From contig JAXMDZ010000002.1 in assembly GCA_046348585.1 (NCBI GenBank), forward strand, positions 186,001 to 250,000: a stretch of DNA of 64,000 bases, in the 5' to 3' direction. Origin of the DNA: JADZAI01 sp046348585 (GTDB lineage Bacteria > Pseudomonadota > Alphaproteobacteria > Micropepsales > Micropepsaceae). Position 1 is the stretch's first letter, and the number at the start of each line of letters is the position of its first letter. A program made the position numbers and the translations under genes. The notes beneath the pieces are model-generated. The model did no database searches, was not told the origin of the DNA, and saw nothing but the letters and a program-made list of their open reading frames with translations. This document shows, one piece after another, positions 1-8,300 of the stretch.

Positions 1-2
1 GC

Positions 3-1235
3 ATCTGCCAGCCGCGCGCCTGGGCGCAGGCGCTCGACCTCGAAGTCGCGGTCGATCGCGCCGTGCCGCAGAAGCTGCGCGGCGACGGCGGCCGCATCCG
101 CCAGATCCTCCTCAACCTGGTCGGCAACGCGCTGAAATTCACCGAACGCGGCGGCGTCTCCATCTCGGTCGAGATGCAGGCGGGCGCGCAGCGGGCGCTG
201 CGCATCGCGGTCTCCGACACCGGCATCGGCATCGAGAAGCGCGACCGCGAACGGATCTTCGCGCTGTTCGAACAGGGCGAAGGCGTCCTCACCCGCCACC
301 ACGGCGGCCTCGGCCTCGGCCTCGCGCTCTGCCGCCGTCTGGTCCATTCGATGGGCGGCACGATCGGCGTCGAAAGCCAGCCGGGCCTCGGATCGACCTT
401 CTGGTTCACCGCCCCCGTCCAGGCGGCCGAAGTCGAAATCGCCGACGCCGGACAGGATGCCGACGACGGCGGCCCCGACCCCGGCGCGCTCGCCCGCGTG
501 CGCGGCCTCAGCCTCCTCGCCGCCGACGACAATCCGCTGCACCGCGCCGCGCTGGAGCGCATCTGCGTCGCCTGCAACATCACCCTCGAACTCGCCGCCG
601 ACGGGCTGGAAGCGATCGAGGCGGCCGGCCGCAGCCGCTTCGATGCGGTCCTCCTCGACGCCCAGATGGCGGTGGTCGGCGGCGTCCAGGCGGCGCGCAT
701 GATCCGCGCCCTCAACCAGCGCCACGCCGGTCCGGCGATCCTCATCGCCTGCACCGAGGGCGACCAGGCCGAGACCGACGCCGACGGCGTCGCCGACGCG
801 ATCCTGCACAAGCCCTATTCGGTGCGCTCGGTCTCGGCCGCCCTCGCCGCGGCGCTCTCCGACGGCGAGGAGGAGGGCGCGTTCGACACCGGCGCGATCC
901 GCGAACTGGAACAGTCGGTCGGCCGCCCGGTCCTTGTGGACATCCTCAAGAGCTACATGACCAACGCCGCCGAACTCCTCACCCGCATCGAGGCGGCCGC
1001 GCCGGTCAACGACTCGACCGAGATGGAACAGGCCTCGCGCGACCTCGCCGGCGCGGCGAGCGGCCTCGGCCTCGCCGCCCTGACGGCCGCGGCCCGCGAA
1101 CTCTCGCAGGCCGCGCGGCGCGGCGACGGCGGCGAGGCGCTCGGCCAGCATGTCCAGTCGCTGACGGTGCTGACCGAGGCGACCAATCGCCGCCTGACCC
1201 AGCTCTACCCGGACGCGGCCGCCGACGCCGCCTGA
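3..1235 (+). CDS. Hybrid sensor histidine kinase, C-terminal part (5' end outside window)
   Basis: The reading frame is open from the first bases of the window, so the N-terminal sensor and His-phosphotransfer part lie upstream. What remains is, in order, a HATPase_c domain (N box RIRQILLNLVGNALKF, G1 box DTGIGI, G2 box GLGLGLALC), a receiver domain (acidic DDN, phospho-acceptor Asp in LLDAQ, Lys in HKPY) and a C-terminal helical HPt-like domain. The HPt region aligns with the usual AHTLKGSAANLG motif but reads ASRDLAGAASGLG, so the phospho-accepting His is replaced by Arg (codon at 1038-1040) and the following Lys by Ala. The protein is probably a cytoplasmic or membrane-anchored phosphorelay kinase. 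Its input signal cannot be seen. Confidence 0.9.
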   Translation: MCQPRAWAQALDLEVAVDRAVPQKLRGDGGRIRQILLNLVGNALKFTERGGVSISVEMQAGAQRALRIAVSDTGIGIEKRDRERIFALFEQGEGVLTRHHGGLGLGLALCRRLVHSMGGTIGVESQPGLGSTFWFTAPVQAAEVEIADAGQDADDGGPDPGALARVRGLSLLAADDNPLHRAALERICVACNITLELAADGLEAIEAAGRSRFDAVLLDAQMAVVGGVQAARMIRALNQRHAGPAILIACTEGDQAETDADGVADAILHKPYSVRSVSAALAAALSDGEEEGAFDTGAIRELEQSVGRPVLVDILKSYMTNAAELLTRIEAAAPVNDSTEMEQASRDLAGAASGLGLAALTAAARELSQAARRGDGGEALGQHVQSLTVLTEATNRRLTQLYPDAAADAA

Positions 1236-1276
1236 ATCCGCTCGCTGACGGCGGCGGAGTTCACTAGGTTCGGCCC

Positions 1277-4081
1277 ATGCCGCCGCCTGCCGAGCGAGCG
1301 CCCGTGGACGGCGCGCCGATCCGATTGTCTGCGATCGCCGCCGGGGCCGGCGGGGCGGCGCTGCATCACGCCGACGGCAGGCTGGAGCGCCTCTCCCGCC
1401 CGGCCGCGGCCGAGGCCTTCAAGGCCGGACCGCTGATCGTCTGCCACGCCGGCTTCACCGCCCGCCGCCTCGGCCTCAGCCAGCCCGGACGCCGCGCGGG
1501 CGGTCTGCCGCCCCATGCCGACGTCGCCGAACTGTTCGCCTTCGTCCACCCGGCCCGTCCGGTGATCCCGAGCCCGGCTGGCCTCGCGCGCGCCCTCGGC
1601 CTCGCCCCCCCGGCGACGCTGGAGGACGCCGCCGCCTGCGTCGCCGAGGCCGCCCGCATCCTGCTCGAAACGCTCAGCCTGCTCGGCGAGAAGGACCGCG
1701 ACGAGTGCCGGGCGCTCGCCGCGATGGCGGGGCGATCGGGCTGGGCCTGGGCGGCGCCGGTCGAGGCCGTGCTCGGCCCGGCGGCCCAGCGCCTCGCCGC
1801 CTTCGAGACCTGGCGGCGGGTGCCCGAGTGGGAGGATCGCCCGCCGCGCGGCGCCCCCGGCTCGCGCCCGGTCGCGCCCGACGAGGCGCGGCTCTGGCTC
1901 GCCGAAATTCTCGGCCCCGGCCGCGAGCGCCGCGAGGCGCAGTTCGACTACGCCGCCGCCGCCGCTTCGGCCTTCGCGCCGCGCGTGCGCAAGGGCGCGG
2001 GCCACACGATCCTCGCCGAGGCCGGCACCGGCATCGGCAAGACGCTCGGCTATCTCAGCCCCGCGACGCTCTGGGCGCGGCGCAACGACGGCGCGGTCTG
2101 GGTCTCGACCTTCACCAAGAACCTCCAGCGCCAGCTCGACCAGGAGCTGACCCGCGTCTTTCCCGACCCGCGCGAGAAGCGCGAGAAGGTGGCGATCCTC
2201 AAGGGCCGCGAGAACTATCTCTGTCTGCTGAACTTCGACGAGGCGACCGGCGGCTTCGCCCTCGCCCCGACCCGCGAGGCGGTGCTGCTGGCGCTGGTGG
2301 CGCGCTGGATTCCGGCGACCCGCGACGGCGACATCGCGGGCGGCGATTTCCCCTCGTGGCTCGCCGCCGAATACGGCGCGACGGCGCAGCTGACCGACCG
2401 CCGCGGCGAGTGCATCTACGGCGCCTGCCGCCACTACCGGCGCTGCTTCATCGAGCGCAACAACCGCCAGGCCGGGCGCGCCGAGATCGTCGTCGCCAAT
2501 CATGCGCTGGTGATGTCGCGCGCCGCCATGAACCCGAGAGCCATCGACGAGAGCGGCGCGGCCGACAGCGCGGCCGAACGCCAGACGCCCGTGCGCTACG
2601 TCTTCGACGAGGGCCATCACCTGTTCGACGCCGCCGACGGCGTCTTCGCCAGCCATCTGACCGTTTCGGAAGGGGCCGAACTCAGGCGCTGGCTGCGCGG
2701 CCGCGACGGCGGGCGCGGACGCAACGGACGGGCGCGGGGTCTGCGCGAACGGCTCGCCGAGGCGGTGGCGGGCTCCGACGAGACCGACGCGCTGCTCGAT
2801 CGTATCGAGCGCGCTTCGGCGATCCTGCCGGGCGAGGGCTGGCTTCAGCGGCTGCGCGACGCTGTGCCGTTCGGGCCGTTCGAGCGCTTCGTCGCGGCGG
2901 TGCGCGACCAGGTTCTCGCCCGCACGCGCGACGGCCGCAGCGACTACGATCTCGAATGCGAACCGGACCCGCCGTCCGAAGCCGTGGCGCAGACGGCAAG
3001 CGCGCTCTCGGCGGCGCTGCGGGCGCTCGACGAACCGATGAAGGCCTTGTCCGAAGCGATCGCCGCCGCCCTTGAGGACGAGGAGAGCGAGATCGCGACG
3101 ACCGACGCTTCGCGTCTCAGGGCGATCGCCCGCGGGCTGAAGCGGCGCTCGTCCTATATGCTCGAAGCGTGGGAGGCGATGTTGGCCCGCATCTCGACCG
3201 GCACGGCGGCCGAGGGCTTCATCGACTGGTTCGGCATTTCGCGGGAGGCCGGGCGCGAGGCCGATGCCGGCTTCTTCCGCCATCATCTCGATCCGACGCT
3301 GCCCTTCGCCGCCGAAGTGCTGACGCAGTCGCACGGCACGCTCATCACCTCGGCGACCTTGCGCGACCGCGGGGCGGAGGCCGAGGCCGGCGAGATCGAC
3401 TGGCGTCATGCGGAGCTGCGCACCGGGGCGCAGCATCTGCCCGAACCCGCCGAGCGCGTCGCCTACGGATCGCCCTTCGACTATTCCGCGCAGTCGCGCG
3501 TCCTCGTCGTCACCGATATCGACCTCGACGAGCCGCTCGCCGTCGCCGCCGCCTATCGCCGGCTGATCGAGGCGTCGAAGGGCGGCGCGCTCGGCCTCTT
3601 CACCTCGATCCGGAGGCTGCGCGAGGTGCATCGCCATATCGCAGCGGGCCTGGAAGCCGCCGGACTGCCGCTCTACGCCCAGCATGTCGATGCGCTCGAT
3701 CCCGGCACGCTGGTCGATCTCTTCCGCGAGGAGGAGAACGCTTCGCTGCTCGGCACCGATGCGATGCGCGACGGGGTTGACGTGCCCGGCCGCTCGCTGC
3801 GCCTCGTCGTCTTCGACCGCGTGCCGTGGCCGCGGCCCGACATTCTCCACAAGGCGCGGACCAAGGGGCTGGGGATCGCGAAGTACAACGACGTCATCGT
3901 GCGCCTGCGTCTGGCGCAGGCCTTCGGGCGGCTGATCCGCCGGGCCGAGGACCACGGCGTCTTCGTCGTGCTGGGCGCGGCGACGCCGACGCGCGTGCTG
4001 GCGGGGCTGCCGCCGGGTGCGGCGGTTCAGCGCGTGACGCTGGAAGAGGCCTGCGCGATCACGGCGGCCATTGCCGGATGA
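1277..4081 (+). CDS. DinG/Rad3-type ATP-dependent DNA helicase
   Basis: 934-residue superfamily 2 helicase of the DinG/XPD type, expected to unwind DNA 5'-3' in repair or R-loop removal. Visible motifs are Walker A (AEAGTGIGKT, about residue 250), four cysteines placed as in the iron-sulfur domain (one in ENYLC, three in GEC-x3-GAC-x4-RRC, about residues 316-392), a DEAH-like box (FDEGHH, about residue 443) and motif VI (QAFGRLIRR) near the C-terminus. The ATG follows the upstream kinase gene by 41 bases on the same strand. The N-terminal 200 residues before the helicase core are unlike E. coli DinG and resemble the longer alphaproteobacterial versions. The family is clear; the exact cellular role is inferred. 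Confidence 0.92.
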   Translation: MPPPAERAPVDGAPIRLSAIAAGAGGAALHHADGRLERLSRPAAAEAFKAGPLIVCHAGFTARRLGLSQPGRRAGGLPPHADVAELFAFVHPARPVIPSPAGLARALGLAPPATLEDAAACVAEAARILLETLSLLGEKDRDECRALAAMAGRSGWAWAAPVEAVLGPAAQRLAAFETWRRVPEWEDRPPRGAPGSRPVAPDEARLWLAEILGPGRERREAQFDYAAAAASAFAPRVRKGAGHTILAEAGTGIGKTLGYLSPATLWARRNDGAVWVSTFTKNLQRQLDQELTRVFPDPREKREKVAILKGRENYLCLLNFDEATGGFALAPTREAVLLALVARWIPATRDGDIAGGDFPSWLAAEYGATAQLTDRRGECIYGACRHYRRCFIERNNRQAGRAEIVVANHALVMSRAAMNPRAIDESGAADSAAERQTPVRYVFDEGHHLFDAADGVFASHLTVSEGAELRRWLRGRDGGRGRNGRARGLRERLAEAVAGSDETDALLDRIERASAILPGEGWLQRLRDAVPFGPFERFVAAVRDQVLARTRDGRSDYDLECEPDPPSEAVAQTASALSAALRALDEPMKALSEAIAAALEDEESEIATTDASRLRAIARGLKRRSSYMLEAWEAMLARISTGTAAEGFIDWFGISREAGREADAGFFRHHLDPTLPFAAEVLTQSHGTLITSATLRDRGAEAEAGEIDWRHAELRTGAQHLPEPAERVAYGSPFDYSAQSRVLVVTDIDLDEPLAVAAAYRRLIEASKGGALGLFTSIRRLREVHRHIAAGLEAAGLPLYAQHVDALDPGTLVDLFREEENASLLGTDAMRDGVDVPGRSLRLVVFDRVPWPRPDILHKARTKGLGIAKYNDVIVRLRLAQAFGRLIRRAEDHGVFVVLGAATPTRVLAGLPPGAAVQRVTLEEACAITAAIAG

Positions 4082-4128
4082 CGAATCCCGGACGATAAGG
4101 CGCCGTCCGCGTCCGACGGAGTGCGACG

Positions 4129-4632
4129 ATGAAGCGCCTGTTCCTGCTGCGACATGCGAAGGCCGTGCCCGGTCATGGCGGCCGCGACCACGAGCGGGCG
4201 CTCGCCGATCGCGGGCGCAGCGACGCCCCGGCGATGGGCCGGGCGATGGCGCGGCGCGGCTTCCTGCCCGACCTCGTGCTGTGCTCGACCGCGAAGCGCA
4301 CGGCCGAGACGCTCGATCTCGTCCTGCCGTTCCTGACGCCCGCGCCGGAGTGCCGGCTGGAGCCCGGACTCTATCACGCCGAGGCGGCGGCGATCCTCGA
4401 ACGCGCCGCGGCGCTGGACGGCGCGGTGAACGCGGCGCTCTTCATCGGGCACAATCCGGGACTTGAGGAGCTGGCGCTGAACCTGGCGGGCGACGGTCCG
4501 ATCGCCATGCGGATCGAGGAGAAGTTCCCGACCTGCGCCCTCGCCGCCTTCGAAAGCGCCGCGCCGGACTGGCGGCGCGCCGCCGCCGGCCCCTGGACGC
4601 CCCTCGCCTTCCTGACGCCCGCAAGCCTCTAG
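4129..4632 (+). CDS. SixA-type histidine phosphatase
   Basis: 167-residue member of the histidine phosphatase (phosphoglycerate mutase-like) superfamily. The catalytic RHA motif is at the very N-terminus (FLLRHAKAV), a second Arg/Thr segment follows (CSTAKRTAET) and the second catalytic His is in FIGHNPGLEEL. This is the SixA layout; in E. coli SixA acts on phospho-His of HPt/phosphotransferase proteins. A GGAG element sits a few bases before the ATG. It follows the helicase gene by 47 bases. Given the nearby phosphorelay kinases a role in phosphorelay damping is possible, but that is inference from neighbourhood only. Confidence 0.85.
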   Translation: MKRLFLLRHAKAVPGHGGRDHERALADRGRSDAPAMGRAMARRGFLPDLVLCSTAKRTAETLDLVLPFLTPAPECRLEPGLYHAEAAAILERAAALDGAVNAALFIGHNPGLEELALNLAGDGPIAMRIEEKFPTCALAAFESAAPDWRRAAAGPWTPLAFLTPASL

Positions 4633-4645
4633 ACACCCACCAATG

Positions 4646-4702
4646 CTCAAACCCTCCTCATCCTGAGGAGGGCGCGGCACGCGCCCGTCTCGAAGGACGC
4701 AC
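4646..4702 (+). repeat. Palindromic repeat copy 1 (type A)
   Basis: 57-base element made of three small hairpins: CCTCA-tcc-TGAGG, a central GGCGCG-gca-CGCGCC, and CGTC-tcgaag-GACG. It is identical over all 57 bases to the copy at 5150-5206 and has the same outer parts as the copies at 4712, 5051 and 5227. This kind of element (CCTCATCCTGAGG ... TCTCGAAGGACG) is common between genes in alphaproteobacteria. Here it lies between the SixA and GIY-YIG genes. Confidence 0.9.
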
Positions 4703-4711
4703 CTGGTTCTT

Positions 4712-4766
4712 CTCAAACCCTCCTCATCCTGAGGAGGCCGCAAAGCGGCCGTCTCGAAGGACGCAC
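4712..4766 (+). repeat. Palindromic repeat copy 2 (type B), also supplies a ribosome-binding site
   Basis: Same element as copy 1, in the same orientation and 9 bases further on, but with a different central hairpin, GGCCGC-aaa-GCGGCC, which is still fully paired. It differs from the copy at 5227-5280 by one base. Its final GAAGGA (4756-4761) sits 9 bases before the GTG start of the GIY-YIG gene and is the only purine-rich Shine-Dalgarno-like sequence there, so the repeat probably provides that gene's ribosome-binding site. Confidence 0.9.
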
Positions 4767-4770
4767 AACG

Positions 4771-5109
4771 GTGTTCGAGGCCTTCGTCTACATCCTGCGC
4801 TGCGCCGACGGCTCATACTATGTGGGCTCGGCACGCGGCGATCTCGACCGCCGGATCGGCCAGCATCAGAGCGGCGAGTTGGGCGGCTACACCTCTGCAA
4901 GGCGGCCTGTGGAGCTGGTCTGGGCGGACAATTTCCACCGCATCGTCGACGCCATTGCCGTCGAGCGTCAGATCAAGGGCTGGTCGCGCGCCAAGAAGGA
5001 AGCCCTGATCCGGCGCGACTACGACCGCCTGCCCGCCCTGTCGAAACGCCGTGCGTCCTTCGAGACGCGGCCTCCGGCCGCTCCTCAGGATGAGGAAGGT
5101 GAGAACTGA
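4771..5109 (+). CDS. Small GIY-YIG nuclease-family protein, C-terminus encoded by a repeat
   Basis: 112-residue single-domain GIY-YIG protein. Its core reads FVYILRCADGSYYVGS, then the catalytic-type Arg in DRRIGQH and the conserved Glu in AVERQIKGW, as in the YhbQ/UvrC N-terminal fold. The start is a GTG placed directly after palindromic repeat copy 2, whose GAAGGA can serve as ribosome-binding site. From about residue 93 (ASFETRPPAAPQDEEG) the protein is encoded by an inverted copy of the same repeat, so the ancestral domain ended near residue 92. The gene is bracketed by A-B repeat doublets on both sides. Proteins of this family are widespread and of unknown role; a nuclease acting on structured DNA is plausible but not shown. 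Confidence 0.85.
   Translation: MFEAFVYILRCADGSYYVGSARGDLDRRIGQHQSGELGGYTSARRPVELVWADNFHRIVDAIAVERQIKGWSRAKKEALIRRDYDRLPALSKRRASFETRPPAAPQDEEGEN
5051..5105 (-). repeat. Palindromic repeat copy 3, inverted, inside the GIY-YIG gene
   Basis: Inverted copy of the same element, overlapping the last 50 or so bases of the GIY-YIG coding sequence. Read on the minus strand it has the CCTCATCCTGAGG hairpin, a central hairpin with arms GCGGCC and GGCCGC, and the TCTCGAAGGACG end. The central arms differ from those of the other copies but remain complementary. The A+G-rich end near 5100 is less well conserved, so that boundary is approximate. Confidence 0.85.
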
Positions 5110-5149
5110 AGAGAAGCGGGAAGCCCCGTGCCTCCCCCATCCGCCAACG

Positions 5150-5206
5150 CTCAAACCCTCCTCATCCTGAGGAGGGCGCGGCACGCGCCCGTCTCGAAGG
5201 ACGCAC
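5150..5206 (+). repeat. Palindromic repeat copy 4 (type A)
   Basis: 57 of 57 bases identical to copy 1 at 4646-4702, including the central GGCGCG-gca-CGCGCC hairpin. Similarity extends a few bases to the left (CCAATG versus CCAACG before the element). It lies 40 bases after the GIY-YIG stop codon and forms the first half of a second A-B doublet. Confidence 0.9.
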
Positions 5207-5226
5207 CGCGGTTCCCCCGAAGATTC

Positions 5227-5280
5227 CCAAACCCTCCTCATCCTGAGGAGGCCGCAAAGCGGCCGTCTCGAAGGACGCAC
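5227..5280 (+). repeat. Palindromic repeat copy 5 (type B)
   Basis: Near-identical to copy 2 at 4712-4766, with one base changed near the left end and the same GGCCGC-aaa-GCGGCC central hairpin. It follows copy 4 after 20 bases. With copy 4 it occupies most of the 218-base gap between the convergent GIY-YIG and PAS kinase genes, where its hairpins could also limit read-through. Confidence 0.9.
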
Positions 5281-5327
5281 GAACCTTCGGGAACCTCTCC
5301 CCGGCGGAACCGGGCGCGAACCGCCGC

Positions 5328-8300
5328 TCAGCCCGCCAGGCGCTGGTCGCGTTCGGACAGCGGCACCGCCTGCTCCATCGCCTCGCGCAGCGCGTCGATG
5401 CGGATCGGCTTGGAGACATAGCCGTTCATCCCGGCGGCCAGATAGGTCTCCATATCGCCGCGCAGCGCGTTCGCGGTGATGGCGACGATCGGGATCTTCG
5501 AGACCGGTCCTTCCAGCGCGCGGATCGCCCGCGTCGCGCCGGTGCCGTCGAGCACCGGCATCTGGACGTCCATCAGCACCAGGTCGAAATGGCGCGACTG
5601 CACGGCATCGACGGCGAGCTGGCCGTTGGCGACGATGGTCGTGCGGTGGCCCTCGCGCTTCAGCAGCGCGGCGATGAGCTGCTGGTTCACCGGATGGTCC
5701 TCGGCGACGAGGATGTCGAAGCGGCGGCGGGTGCGGGCGGCGACCGGCGCGGCGGCGGCGTCGGCGGCCGGCTCGCGGGCTTCCTCGAACGGCAGCTCGA
5801 ACCAGAAGGTCGAACCGGCGCCTTCCTTGCTCGAAAAGCCGATCGTGCCGCCCATCGCCTCGACCAGCGACTTGGAAATGGCGAGACCGAGGCCGGTGCC
5901 GCCGGCCTTGCGGCTGGACGAGCCGTCGCCCTGCACGAAGGGCTTGAACAGCTTGGCGGCGGCCTCGGCGGAAATGCCGGCTCCGGTATCGCGAACCTCG
6001 AAGCGGACGCGCTTGCCCGCCGCCTCGCCGGCGAGATTGACCTTCACGTTCACGAAGCCGTCGGCGGTGAACTTCAGCGCGTTGCCGACCAGATTGAAGA
6101 GGATCTGGCGGATGCGCGGGGCGTCGCCCATCAGCCTGTCGGGCAGGCCCGGCTCGATCTCGGTCTCCAGCGTGTTGCCCTTCTTCTGGGCGATCGGCAG
6201 CAGGAGGGCGTTGACCTTGTCGATCTCGCCGCGCAGCGCGAAGGCCTCGCGCTCGATCTTCATCTGACCGGCCTCGATCTTCGAGAAGTCGAGAATGTCG
6301 TTGAGGATGAGCAACAGGTTTTCGGCCGACTCGTAGGCGAGCGTCGCATAGCGCGCCTGCTCGCCCGAAAGGCCCGAGCCGCGCATGAGGTCGAGCATGC
6401 CCATGACGCCGGTCATCGGGGTGCGCAGCTCGTGGCTCATCGTGGCGAGGAACTGGGACTTGGCGACGCTGGCGGCCTCGGCGGCGATCTTCGCCTTTTC
6501 GAGCTGCACGTTGGCGGCCGAAATCTCCTGTTCGTGACGGACCTGATCGGAAATGTCGCGCGTCACGGTCACGATGTAGCGCAGCGCCCCGGTCTCGGGG
6601 TCGTAGACCTTGCGGCCGCGCCGTTCGAGCCAGATGATCCCGCCGTCCTTGCGCACGCCGCGATAGCGGAAGGTCTCGCCGTTGCCGCCGGCATCCTCGC
6701 GGGCGACCGCCTCCATGACGAGATGGACGTCCTCGGGATGGGACAGGACGGCCTGACCCTGGAAGAACTCGTCGACCGTGTAGCCGCTCTGCTGCTCGCA
6801 GGACGCCGACAGATACTGCATCGAACGGTCGGGGCCGAAGACCGCGATGACGTCGATCGAATTGTCGACGATGGTCTGCAGCTTGGCGCGCGCCTCCAGC
6901 TGCGCCGCGGTCGCGGCGGCCAGATCGCGTTCGTGCGCGACGCGCTCGGAAATGTCCGAGATGATCGAGAGAATGGCGACGCCTTCGCCGAAATCGTGAT
7001 CGAGAACGGCGCGGGCGCGCCGCTCAACCCAGATCCAGTGGCCGTCGCGGTGCCGCAGGCGGTAGCGCAGGCTCGGCGAGACGATACCCTTGCGATTGCG
7101 GGCGGATTCGTCGAACAGCGCCTGGCGGTCGGCCGGGTGGGCCATCGTGCCCAGCGGCATCTTGGCGAGGTCGGAGGGGCTGTAGCCCACCAGATTGGCG
7201 GCCGACGGCGACAGATAGGCGGTGCTGCCGTCGGGGCGGAACAGCGAGACCACGTCGCCGATATGGTCGGTGACGAGCTGGAGCTGGCTGCGGCTTTCGT
7301 CGAGCGCCCGGCGGGCGGCCTCCAGCTGCTCCTCGCGGCGCACCTGTTCGCCGATGTCGCGGGCGACGGCGATATACTCGCTCACGTCGCTGGAGCCGGG
7401 GCGGACCAGCGGCGTCAGCGACACTTCCAGCCACACCCAGCCGCCGTTTTCGTGCCGGAAGCGATGCCGGTACGTCTGCGGCAATTGCGTGTGATAGGCG
7501 TTGAGGAAGGCGGACTCGACGATCGGCAGGTCGTCGGGATGGACGAGATGGATGACCTGCCCGTCCTGGACGAGCGTCTGATTGCCCAGAATGCGCTCGT
7601 GCGACGGCGAGGCGTGCATGACGCGGCCGTCCACCGTGAAGCGCAGGAAGATCTCCGAACCCTGGCGGGCGAAGAGATCGTAGAGTTCGTTCTGCTCCTT
7701 GAGCAGCGCCTGGGCGTTGGCGAGCGCCTCTTCGGCCTCCACCGACGCCGTGATGTCGCGGACGATCGAGAGCACCGCGACGCCGTCGCCGAAATCGTGC
7801 TCGCGCACGATGCTGGCGCGGCGCTCCAGCCACAGCCAGCGGCCGTCCTTGTGACGGACGCGGTGGCGCAGCACGGGCGTGACGATGCCTTTGCGGTTAC
7901 GCTCGCGCTCGCCGAAGAAGATGTCGCGGTCGTCGGGATGGACGTAGGCGCCCAGCGCGTCGCCGGCGATCTCGGCCGGCTCGTAGCCGACGATGTGGGT
8001 CACCGAAGGCGACACATAGGCCGGCTCGCCGTCCGGCTTCACCAGCGTGACCACGTCGGCGATGTTGTCGGTGACGAGCTGCAGCCGGGCGCGGCTGAGA
8101 TCGAGTTCGTGGCGCGCGGCGGCGAGCTGGGCCTCGCGGGCGACCCGCTCGGTCACGTCGCGCGAGACGATGACGAATTCGGCGACCTTGCCGCTCTCCT
8201 TGTCGACGACCGGGTTCATCACCGCTTCCAGCGTGACCCAGGTTCCGTCGGCGCGCTCGGCGCGATAGCTGAAGAGATGGGGCTTGCGGGTCTTGAGGCA

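Noticed and set aside
4646..5280. CRISPR-like array
   Set aside because: Repeats are palindromic and of variable spacing (9 to over 280 bases), with a gene between them, one copy inverted, no uniform spacers and no cas genes.
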